From Puniceicoccaceae bacterium (GTDB taxonomy: Bacteria > Verrucomicrobiota > Verrucomicrobiia > Opitutales > Coraliomargaritaceae): 64,000 nt of DNA. The stretch is from assembly GCA_003331195.1 (NCBI GenBank), contig QOOZ01000034.1:16974-80973 (forward strand), in the 5' to 3' direction. A program made the position numbers and the translations under genes. Shown piece after piece: positions 49,420-56,814 of the stretch. Every line of letters begins with the position of its first letter. The first letter of the stretch is position 1. Under the pieces are notes generated by a model. That model was not told the origin of the DNA, did not search any database, and was given only the letters and a program-made list of their open reading frames with translations.

Positions 49420-50082
49420 TTAAGATCCGATGAGGTGGGTGATTTTTCCGATGACTTCTTCGAGGGTGTGGTCTGCGGTGTTGATTAGGGTGGCTCCCTT
49501 GGGGCAGACGAGCGGGGCTGCCAGACGTGTTCTATCCATTTTGTCACGGGCAGCGATAGAGTCGGTTTGCCCCTCTTTAGCACGGCGAGCGGCGCGTGTC
49601 GCCTCGTCGGCGTCGAGGAAAAAACGATAAGCAGCCTCAGGGAAGATGATGGAGCCAATATCGCGTCCTTCCATTATCAAGCCGGCGTATTGTTGCTCAC
49701 GAGCGAGGTCGGCAAGCGAACGCTGATAGGCGAAAAGTTTTTTGCGCACTTCGGGGATCGCGGCAAATTTGGATACCTGCGCATTCACTTCGGGCGAGCG
49801 AAGATCGGAGTCTGCGGGGACTACCTCGTTTATACCAAGTCTGGCAGTACGGCCATCGATTTGAGTGCTGAGCTTAATTGCTTCTAGGATTTTTGAAACG
49901 GTTTCGCTTTGTTCGGCGTCTGCCCCGGATCCAAGAATCGCGCAAGTTAGAGTGCGGTAGTGCGAGCCAGTGTCTACGTGCATGAGCTCGAGGCGCTCGG
50001 CGAGTCCTTTGGAGGTGGATGATTTGCCCACGGCGGCGCCCCCATCAATGGTGATGATTTTAAAAGTATTGGAGCTAGGCAT
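49420..50082 (-). CDS. cmk: Cytidylate kinase
   Basis: Phosphorylates CMP and dCMP. The P-loop is DGGAAVGKSSTSKGLAERL (13-31). The NMP-binding part has RSPEVNAQVSKFAAIPEVR, and GLIMEGRDIGSIIFPEA is a family signature with the lid DADEATRAARRAKEG. The frame is open far upstream, but I start at the ATG at 50082 (MPSSNTFKII), which overlaps the aroA stop by eight bases. The protein is 220 residues. The aroA-cmk pair is typical. Confidence 0.94.
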   Translation of the reverse strand: MPSSNTFKIITIDGGAAVGKSSTSKGLAERLELMHVDTGSHYRTLTCAILGSGADAEQSETVSKILEAIKLSTQIDGRTARLGINEVVPADSDLRSPEVNAQVSKFAAIPEVRKKLFAYQRSLADLAREQQYAGLIMEGRDIGSIIFPEAAYRFFLDADEATRAARRAKEGQTDSIAARDKMDRTRLAAPLVCPKGATLINTADHTLEEVIGKITHLIGS

Positions 50083-51457
50083 GGCGGAGTGAGTCGAGGG
50101 CATCGAAAAAGCCAGGATAGGTTTTTGCGCAACAGGTGGGATCTTTGATCGCAAGCCAGGGCTTGCCATCGCCGAGTAGATCGTAACTAGCAAGCACGGC
50201 AAAGCTCATTGCGAAGCGGTGGTCTTCGTAGGTGTCGATACTGAGTAGCTTGCCGGCCTTGCGTGCCTGCATCGCACGGGCGCGAAGCTCGTTGGGTTTG
50301 GGCTGAATGGTGAGGGCACCTTCTTCTTCTTTAACTAGCTGGCCGAGTTTGGAGAGTTCAGCAGCCATACCTGCGATACGGTCAGTCTCTTGGTGCCGGG
50401 TATGGGCAATGCCTGTTATGCGTACGGAGTCGCCCAATAGAGGCGCAATTGCAGCGTAGGTAAGGAAGGTGTCAGAGATGCTATTAAAGTTAATCTCGCG
50501 GTGGCCGCGCCGGAGGTCGTTGGTTTCGCTGCATGTAACCGTCCACTCGCTTTGGGCGGCATCGACTTGGAGGCCGTGTTGGGCGAGCACTTCAACGAAG
50601 TGGGCGTCGCTTTGCAGCGGATCGCCGCTCAGATCTGGGATACGCAGACTGCCCCCTTGGATGAGGGTGAGTGCCAGAAAGTAGCTGGCGGCGGAGAGGT
50701 CTGGTTCGATCGTGTAGTTTCCCGAGGCGGGGGGACAGTATGAGGTTAGGGGAATGGCGTATTCGCCGGCTTCGGTGGCCACGACAGGAGCGGCACCGAA
50801 GTCTTCACGCATTTTCGAAGTAATCGCGACGTAATGCGGACGAACCTTGGGGCAGATTAGCTTGATGGGGCTTCCTGCCTCTCCTGCGCCTTTTGGATTG
50901 CTTGGCGCGGCAAGGAGCAGGGCAGAGAGGATTTGACTGCTCGCGCTCGCGTCGACAGCGACTTTGCCCCCTTTGTAGCCTTTAGCATTGAGCGTGAAGG
51001 GGAAGTGGCTGGGTTCGCCGTGAAATTCGAAATCAGCAGCTTCGAGAGAGACCAGAGACTCGAGTAGGCCGGCCATTGGGCGCTGGCGCATGGCTGCATC
51101 GCCATCTAAGTGATAAACGCCTCCATCCCTGATTGCGAGGAAGGCGGTTAGGAAGCGCGCCGCAGTACCTGCGTTGCCGACGTCAATGTGGGCGCTATTG
51201 CAAGGTATGTGGCCACCTTGGCCATTGACCGTGATCTTGGCGCTAGCTTCATCAGATGTGGTTTTGAAGCCAAGTAGATCGAGCGCGGCTAGCATGATCC
51301 GAGTGTCTCGACTAAAAAGTGCACCTTCAAGCTGAGTCTCACCATCTGCTAGAGCGGCGAGGATCAGGGCGCGGTTAGTGATACTCTTTGAGCCGGGAAG
51401 CGATAAGCTGTGGTCGAGGGTGCAGACGAGTGGTTGAATCGGAAGTGGGGCGGGCAT
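50075..51457 (-). CDS. aroA: 3-phosphoshikimate 1-carboxyvinyltransferase (EPSP synthase)
   Basis: Joins shikimate 3-phosphate and PEP in the shikimate pathway. The PEP/S3P-binding GSKSITNRALILAALADG (22-39), DVGNAGTAARFLTAFLA, DGDAAMRQRPMAGLLE, the ASSQILSALLLAAP segment and TYEDHRFAMSFAVLA near the end are all family motifs. It has 460 residues. It sits between tyrA (40 bases upstream) and cmk (overlapping), so it is part of a prephenate/shikimate cluster. Confidence 0.96.
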   Translation of the reverse strand: MPAPLPIQPLVCTLDHSLSLPGSKSITNRALILAALADGETQLEGALFSRDTRIMLAALDLLGFKTTSDEASAKITVNGQGGHIPCNSAHIDVGNAGTAARFLTAFLAIRDGGVYHLDGDAAMRQRPMAGLLESLVSLEAADFEFHGEPSHFPFTLNAKGYKGGKVAVDASASSQILSALLLAAPSNPKGAGEAGSPIKLICPKVRPHYVAITSKMREDFGAAPVVATEAGEYAIPLTSYCPPASGNYTIEPDLSAASYFLALTLIQGGSLRIPDLSGDPLQSDAHFVEVLAQHGLQVDAAQSEWTVTCSETNDLRRGHREINFNSISDTFLTYAAIAPLLGDSVRITGIAHTRHQETDRIAGMAAELSKLGQLVKEEEGALTIQPKPNELRARAMQARKAGKLLSIDTYEDHRFAMSFAVLASYDLLGDGKPWLAIKDPTCCAKTYPGFFDALDSLRHA

Positions 51458-51497
51458 GTTTTTGAAAACGGAAATTTGTGAATGCTACTAGTTAAAG

Positions 51498-52331
51498 CTA
51501 GAGGCTATCTCGGAATTGTTTGCCTCGTTCTAAGCGTGCGATGAGTTCGGATGTTTTTTTATCGAGCAGAGCGCCTTTAAGAGCCTGGAGTTCGCTTTCA
51601 AAGCCGTCGATCGCTTGAAGTATTTCTTCGCGATTTTGTTCGAGGATTTGGTTCCAGAGCGTTGAGTCGCCTGCTGCGATGCGGGTGGTATCGCGAAGTC
51701 CGCCGCCGGCTAGGCTCTTCCAGTTGGCGTCCATCCCCGCAAGGTAGCCGCACAAGCATGAAGCCAATAGGTGGGGCAGGTGGCTAATGTGCGCTACAAT
51801 TTCATCGTGCTTCTCCGGGGTAGTGGTGACGACTCGCATGCCGATGGCTTGCCAGAGATTTTGTAGCCGTACGATCTCAGATTCGCGGTCACCATCTAGC
51901 GGAGTGACGAAGCAGGCGGCATCATCGAACAAATTATGGCTGGCGTGGCCCATCCCCTTGAGTTCTGAGCCTGCCATAGGGTGCGAGCCGATGAAGTTAA
52001 CTGCGATGCCTTGCGCCTCGCGACTAATCAATTTCTTTGTGCTGCCGACGTCAGTGACTAGGGCGTCCGGTCGTAGTGAAGGCGCGATCTGTTCGATTAA
52101 AGGAACAATCGTTTCGACGGGGGTGCAGACTACGACTAGGTCGCTGCCCTCGCAGGCTGCACTTGCTTGATCAAATACCGCATTGCACCAATCCGCCTGC
52201 ATCGCCTGCGCGCGCGTCTCCGAGCGCCGTGACCAAGAATGCACTCGCTGGCAGAGCCCGCGCTTTTTCATTGTTAGAGCAAGTGAAGCGCCCAGCAGAC
52301 CAGGGCCAAGTATGGAAATTTGTTGAAACAT
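51498..52331 (-). CDS. tyrA: Prephenate dehydrogenase (TyrA family)
   Basis: Oxidises prephenate or arogenate toward tyrosine. The Rossmann motif is ISILGPGLLGASLALTM (6-22). The catalytic-region signatures are VTDVGSTKKLIS and FIGSHPMAGSELKGMGHA; the helical domain ends LAGGGLRDTTRIAAGD and a basic C-terminus. It has 277 residues with no chorismate mutase domain. It is the first gene of the tyrA-aroA-cmk-plsC series. Whether the substrate is prephenate or arogenate is not settled by sequence here. Confidence 0.93.
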   Translation of the reverse strand: MFQQISILGPGLLGASLALTMKKRGLCQRVHSWSRRSETRAQAMQADWCNAVFDQASAACEGSDLVVVCTPVETIVPLIEQIAPSLRPDALVTDVGSTKKLISREAQGIAVNFIGSHPMAGSELKGMGHASHNLFDDAACFVTPLDGDRESEIVRLQNLWQAIGMRVVTTTPEKHDEIVAHISHLPHLLASCLCGYLAGMDANWKSLAGGGLRDTTRIAAGDSTLWNQILEQNREEILQAIDGFESELQALKGALLDKKTSELIARLERGKQFRDSL

Positions 52332-52463
52332 GTATGAATAGAGAAAATTTTATCCAGAATGCGTGTCGCGATAGGCGTGCTTACGAGTCTTTAGCCTTGC
52401 GACATTCAAAGCTGTTGTTCATTTAAGGCAGGCTACTTTTGTAGCGCCAGCCTCAATTTACCA

Positions 52464-54215
52464 ATGGCAATTTTTAAGAAGTCCTCCCGTAAACTCCTTT
52501 TCCGCGAAAAAAGTGGGGTTAAAAAGTTCTTTAAAGGACTGCTCCTCCTCGTAATCGCTCTATGTGTTTTAGGCGGATTTTGGGTTTTGAGCCAGTTAGG
52601 GCCTAAAGATGTCGATTTTCGTAATTTGGACTTTAATGTAGAGCCGTCTGATTCGATTAAAGCGATCCAGCAAGAGAGCATTGAACTGGAGGCGCAATTT
52701 GAGGAAGTGCTTGTTTTACGGGAGCCACTTCTTGAAGATATTAACTTGCTAAAAAAGGCTCTGGATAAGCAGGAAGAGTATCTGGCCGCGACCACTGCAG
52801 TTGATTCCGAGGGCTATAATCGTCAAATGAATCTCGAGGAGCGCTACCAGAATCTTGCAGCAGCGTCTCTAAGAGCTGCTAGTTTGGATCTAGAGTCGAA
52901 GGCGGAGGCATTGGCTTCTAGCCGAGACTATGAGAACGCTACCGCGAAATACCGAGAAGCCTATGAGCAGCAGAAGCAGATCAACGAAACTTTCCCCCTT
53001 AGTTTGTCTTACAACGTGGGTCGCGCGACTCGACTGCAGCGGCAAGTCCTTTATTTCACGGCAGAACCTTTGCTCCAGCGCAGCCTCGCTTTTGAGAACG
53101 AAGCATCCCTTCTCATCGAAGCCAAGGAGTGGGGACAGGCCGAAGAGAGCCTACAAATGGCGATCGACTTGCAGGATAAGCTAAATCGCGAGTATCGGGG
53201 GACTAATCAGGCCAGCGTGTCTCGCCTTGAGGGCCTTCGCGTTAAATTAGTCGGCATTCGCTCTGGGCAAAGCTATGTGGAAGTACAGCGAGTCGCAGAG
53301 CTTGCCGATGAACGCTTCGCTCTTAGCGAAAACCTCGAAGCAGCCGCCCTTTACCAAGAAGCGGCGCGCCTTCAACTTCAGCTAAATGAGGCCTACCGTG
53401 ACAGCCCTTACGCCTCGTCTCAACGGGTCGCTGAATATCAGCGCAAAAGCCAGACTTCAGAGAGCTTCGAACTCGGCCTAGAGATCGAGCGCAAGCACGA
53501 CTTTATGCAAGAACTGCTCTCCGAGCGGCGCACCTTTGAGGCTGCCGAGGTGATCGCCTCGCTTCGCCGGGATGTCCGACAGATGCAAGAGGCCTTTCCT
53601 CGTAGTTCGCTGAATGACGATGACCTGCAACTCAAAATTCGTTATTTAAACCTCGTGCAGAGCGACCTCGGTTTCATTCAAGACCGTATTTACGGGGCGT
53701 TGTTGCCTATCCCCGAGATCGAGGGTTGGCGCATGCTCCGCACTGAAGTGCCACAAGTGCTCTACACCCTTATCATGGGCACGAACCCTAGCCGTAATAA
53801 AGGCGACGTTTGCCCAGTCGACTCAATCAGCTGGACAGATGCGAAGGATTTTTGTGAGCGCCTTTCATGGATATTAGGGCAGCCTGTGCGCTTACCGACA
53901 GAGAATGAGTTCCGCGAAGCCCTCGGCCGCCTGCGCTATGTAGTGCTTGAGGATCACGTATGGAGCGTTGCAGATGCTGACGGCGTGCCGCAAGCTGTCG
54001 GCACAAAAGAACCATTTGCTAGCGGCTTTTACGATCTGTTGGGTAATACTAGCGAGTGGCTCGAGTCAATCGACCGTTTTGAGGCTGAGGGCGCGCGGCA
54101 TATCGGTGGGCACGCGCTAGATAGCAGGAACTCGCTCTTCACCGTTCCTTTGCGTGAAGCACCCCGCGGCGAGCGCAATCGCTTGACGGGTTTTCGAATC
54201 GTTGTTAAAATTTAA
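52464..54215 (+). CDS. Membrane-anchored coiled-coil protein with FGE/SUMF1-like domain
   Basis: A 583-residue protein. A basic N-terminus and one membrane helix (about 24-46, GLLLLVIALCVLGGFWVLSQL) anchor it. Residues about 60-400 are helical and repeat-like, with TPR-like segments such as LASSRDYENATAKYREAYEQQKQINETF and the similar NLEAAALYQEAARLQLQLNEAY. The last 140 residues follow the formylglycine-generating-enzyme fold: PVDSISWTDAKDFCERLSW, VRLPTENEFREALG, GFYDLLGNTSEWL, TGFRIVV. The cysteines of active FGE are not evident, so it is probably a binding domain rather than an oxidase. The protein is likely periplasmic. Confidence 0.75.
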   Translation: MAIFKKSSRKLLFREKSGVKKFFKGLLLLVIALCVLGGFWVLSQLGPKDVDFRNLDFNVEPSDSIKAIQQESIELEAQFEEVLVLREPLLEDINLLKKALDKQEEYLAATTAVDSEGYNRQMNLEERYQNLAAASLRAASLDLESKAEALASSRDYENATAKYREAYEQQKQINETFPLSLSYNVGRATRLQRQVLYFTAEPLLQRSLAFENEASLLIEAKEWGQAEESLQMAIDLQDKLNREYRGTNQASVSRLEGLRVKLVGIRSGQSYVEVQRVAELADERFALSENLEAAALYQEAARLQLQLNEAYRDSPYASSQRVAEYQRKSQTSESFELGLEIERKHDFMQELLSERRTFEAAEVIASLRRDVRQMQEAFPRSSLNDDDLQLKIRYLNLVQSDLGFIQDRIYGALLPIPEIEGWRMLRTEVPQVLYTLIMGTNPSRNKGDVCPVDSISWTDAKDFCERLSWILGQPVRLPTENEFREALGRLRYVVLEDHVWSVADADGVPQAVGTKEPFASGFYDLLGNTSEWLESIDRFEAEGARHIGGHALDSRNSLFTVPLREAPRGERNRLTGFRIVVKI

Positions 54216-54275
54216 TGGAAGCTGCCCATGGCAACAACTTGTGATCTCCTCTATTAGTTAAGTCCCTTGTGTTGC

Positions 54276-54419
54276 ATGGAATCGCAAGAACAGTCCCCTA
54301 GGGTCGAAGAGCTCCCTCGAAAAACGAGGCGAGCGGTGCGTATCATTTATCTAGTGATGGCGATTTTTATTCTGCTGCCCTTTTTCTTTGTATGGCTCAC
54401 TGGTTCCATCCGCTTCTAG
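54276..54419 (+). CDS. Small single-pass membrane protein (47 residues)
   Basis: A short frame from the ATG at 54276 to the TAG ending at 54419. The charged N-terminal half (MESQEQSPRVEELPRKTRRA) is followed by one strongly hydrophobic segment (IIYLVMAIFILLPFFFVWLTG) and the end SIRF. The positive-inside pattern before a 20-residue helix is what a real small membrane protein would have. It lies 60 bases after the FGE-like gene and may belong to its transcript. No similarity is recognised. Conservation would decide it. Confidence 0.5.
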   Translation: MESQEQSPRVEELPRKTRRAVRIIYLVMAIFILLPFFFVWLTGSIRF

Positions 54420-54580
54420 CTGTGGGTGTAAAGATTTGGGGGAGGGGACTTGAAAATTTATGAAACCTCGATCTGCATTTTTTGTTTTGAATTTCCTTAC
54501 TACTGTTCTACCCTTTGTATGCTTTATAAAGTCTCATCGTGACATTATAAAAACGCTAATCTGAAAAAAGGAGAATCAAC

Positions 54581-54928
54581 ATGAACGCAAAAAGCAAAAA
54601 AGGCTTCACTCTCGTGGAAATTATGATCGTGGTTGTTATCATCGGCCTTCTCGCAACAATGGCTATCCCGGCCTTCCAAAAGGTTCGCGAAACATCACTA
54701 GAGAAAGCGATTCGTAGCAACCTCCGCCAACTCGCTTCGGGCGCGGACCAGTATTTCATTGAAAACGGTGTGACTACAGTGCTGCTAAGTGATATTGTCG
54801 GTGAGGATGCCTACGTGGATTCTCTCGATGCAGTCGCTGGTGAAACATATCCTGCTACAATCACCCAAGGAACAGATATTGCAGTAACTGGCAGCCCACT
54901 CACTCCGCAGCCTTCGATTGATTTCTAG
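54581..54928 (+). CDS. Type IV pilin / type II secretion pseudopilin-like protein
   Basis: A 115-residue prepilin. The class III signal is KKGFTLVEIMIVVVIIG: cleavage by prepilin peptidase after Gly8 would leave Phe1 and the conserved Glu5 (E13 of the precursor), followed by the hydrophobic assembly helix. The C-terminal globular part is small (about 75 residues) and lacks a cysteine pair. A strong Shine-Dalgarno AAGGAG lies seven bases before the ATG (54568-54573), unusual for this window, so it may be highly expressed. It is a single-gene unit with a terminator behind it. It could be a pilin or a GspG-like pseudopilin. Confidence 0.88.
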   Translation: MNAKSKKGFTLVEIMIVVVIIGLLATMAIPAFQKVRETSLEKAIRSNLRQLASGADQYFIENGVTTVLLSDIVGEDAYVDSLDAVAGETYPATITQGTDIAVTGSPLTPQPSIDF

Positions 54929-54975
54929 TCTAAACTCGCTTATAGTTTAGCATCTACTTGATATAAGATTACAAA

Positions 54976-54995
54976 CCGCTTGGTTGTCCAAGCGG
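54976..54995 (+). terminator. Intrinsic terminator of the pilin gene
   Basis: CCGCTTGG and CCAAGCGG form a perfect 8-bp stem around the loop TTGT, with an AAA run before it and a T-rich tail CTATTTATGTCTTT after it, 48 bases past the pilin stop. Confidence 0.7.
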
Positions 54996-55072
54996 CTATT
55001 TATGTCTTTAAATGGAGGGGCACGCTTCACGTATCGTTTCACTGTAGTCATGCAGGAGCATGCTTTACACTA

Positions 55073-56767
55073 TCACTGCGAGAGCGGTAGCCAGAAGTGA
55101 AAGCTAGTACCTTTGGGCGAGGAATGCTCTAATTCGATGTTTCCGCGGTGGCCGCGAAGGATGCGCTTGCTGATAGATAGGCCTAGCCCCGTGCCATCGA
55201 GGCGGTCAGTGAGAAAGGATTCGAAGATGTCTGACTGAATCGATTTAGGTATGCCACTGCCATTATCGGTAATCGTCAGATGCGCTGTAGTCTCGTCCGC
55301 CGAAGTTTCAAGTCGGATACGACCGCCCTCAGGCATGGCTTGCGTGGCATTGAGCACGAGGTTAAGCATCACCTGGAGAATTTGTCCCTTGTTCACATCG
55401 ACATGAATACTGCCCACCTTTGGTTCAAACTGAAGCTCGATCTTTTGTTGGTGGAGCTTAAGGCGCATAAGTTTGAGTGTGTCATCAACCAAGGCGTTGA
55501 GGTCTTGTCGTGTATGCATGCCTTCGCGGGTGCGACCAAAGCTCAGCACCCGCTCGACAATTTCCTCTAGCTGGTTCAACTTCTCGCCGATAACTTGGAC
55601 ATCTGTATGGCGCGGATCTTTATTGGTAAATTGCAGGTCAAGCGAATCAAATAGGAGTTTGATTACGGTCAATGGATTGCGTATCTCGTGCGCGATTTCT
55701 GCCGCGATCATTCCTAGAGTGGTCAGTTTTTCATTACGCCGCAGAGAGTCTTCGCTCGCGAAGATCCGCGAGTAGAGGCGCGCGTTCTGAATGGCCAGTG
55801 CTCCAATCTCAGCCAGCGTCTGGAAGACTTTACGCTCTTCGTTATTAAAACGGTGCGACTGTTTGGTATAGGCAATGATAACGCCAATGACCTCGTCTCC
55901 AAAAATGATCGGCGATGCGAGCATGGAGACAAAGCCTTGCCTCTGTAAAATAAGCAAAAAATCATTTTCTTCAGTGAAATTTAAATCCGTGACCTCGACC
56001 TGTTTCCTCCGATAAATGACCGAGCCAAGCGCACTCTGACTGAGAGGAATCGTGACGGGGTCTTTGATCGTTTCATCCTCTACGATCAAGCTATGCAGGT
56101 GCAGCTTTTCGCCCTCAGTCCCGAGCTCAAAATATGCGCTACCATCTGCGTCCATTAGGTGCCTGCCTTGCCGAGCGAGTGTTTCTATTAGCTTGTCACT
56201 GTCGATTTCGCCAGCCAGCCGCTGGCTCACTACCACGAGTGATTCAAGCTGATTAGCCTTTGTCCGCAGCTGCATGATCAGCCAAAGCCTAGAGATTACG
56301 CGGGTGGCTTCATTGGTTAGCAGTGTGAGGATTTTAAGCGATGATTCCCCGTAGGCATCAAGCTCTTCGCTGTCGACGTTAACCACCCCGATGACCATGC
56401 CGTGATCTTCCATTGGTACGGCCATCTCGGAGCGTATATTCGGTCGCACAGAGATGTACCGTGGTTCGTCCCTCACATCATTAACGATCAGCGCTCGTCC
56501 GTGCAGTGCTGCCCAGCCTGTGATGCCTTGCCCGAGCGAGAGCTTCAGATCTTGGCAGTCATCGGCTAGCCCAAAGGAGGCTTCAAGCTCTAGGACTTTG
56601 TTGTCGGGATTGATCAGTGAAATGGAGGCGCTACTAGGCTGTAATACTCGGACGATTTCGTCGAGAATCAGCTGTAAGGCTTCCTCCGGCACATCGGTAT
56701 CGGATACGAGGCTACTGATTCGGTAAAGCGAATCGATCGCCGTCTGTTCGGTAAGGCTAGAGTTCAT
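55073..56767 (-). CDS. Cytoplasmic sensor histidine kinase, GAF-GAF-HisKA-HATPase
   Basis: A 564-residue kinase with no membrane segment. GAF 1 spans about 25-160 (LGQGITGWAALHGRALIVNDV) and GAF 2 about 185-330 (SVIYRRKQVEVTDL, FGDEVIGVIIAYTK). HisKA carries H360 (EIAHEIRNPLTVIKLL), and the HATPase has N (LNLVLNATQAMPEGG), G1 (ITDNGSGIP) and G2 (GTGLGLSISKRI) boxes. The H-box and N-box resemble NtrB/AtoS-type kinases. It lies 47 bases behind glnD on the same strand. No response regulator is adjacent, so its partner is elsewhere. Confidence 0.9.
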   Translation of the reverse strand: MNSSLTEQTAIDSLYRISSLVSDTDVPEEALQLILDEIVRVLQPSSASISLINPDNKVLELEASFGLADDCQDLKLSLGQGITGWAALHGRALIVNDVRDEPRYISVRPNIRSEMAVPMEDHGMVIGVVNVDSEELDAYGESSLKILTLLTNEATRVISRLWLIMQLRTKANQLESLVVVSQRLAGEIDSDKLIETLARQGRHLMDADGSAYFELGTEGEKLHLHSLIVEDETIKDPVTIPLSQSALGSVIYRRKQVEVTDLNFTEENDFLLILQRQGFVSMLASPIIFGDEVIGVIIAYTKQSHRFNNEERKVFQTLAEIGALAIQNARLYSRIFASEDSLRRNEKLTTLGMIAAEIAHEIRNPLTVIKLLFDSLDLQFTNKDPRHTDVQVIGEKLNQLEEIVERVLSFGRTREGMHTRQDLNALVDDTLKLMRLKLHQQKIELQFEPKVGSIHVDVNKGQILQVMLNLVLNATQAMPEGGRIRLETSADETTAHLTITDNGSGIPKSIQSDIFESFLTDRLDGTGLGLSISKRILRGHRGNIELEHSSPKGTSFHFWLPLSQ

Positions 56768-56814
56768 TTACGCCTAAGTTTCGGGGGTTTCGAACTTCAG
56801 GTCGAACCTCGATT

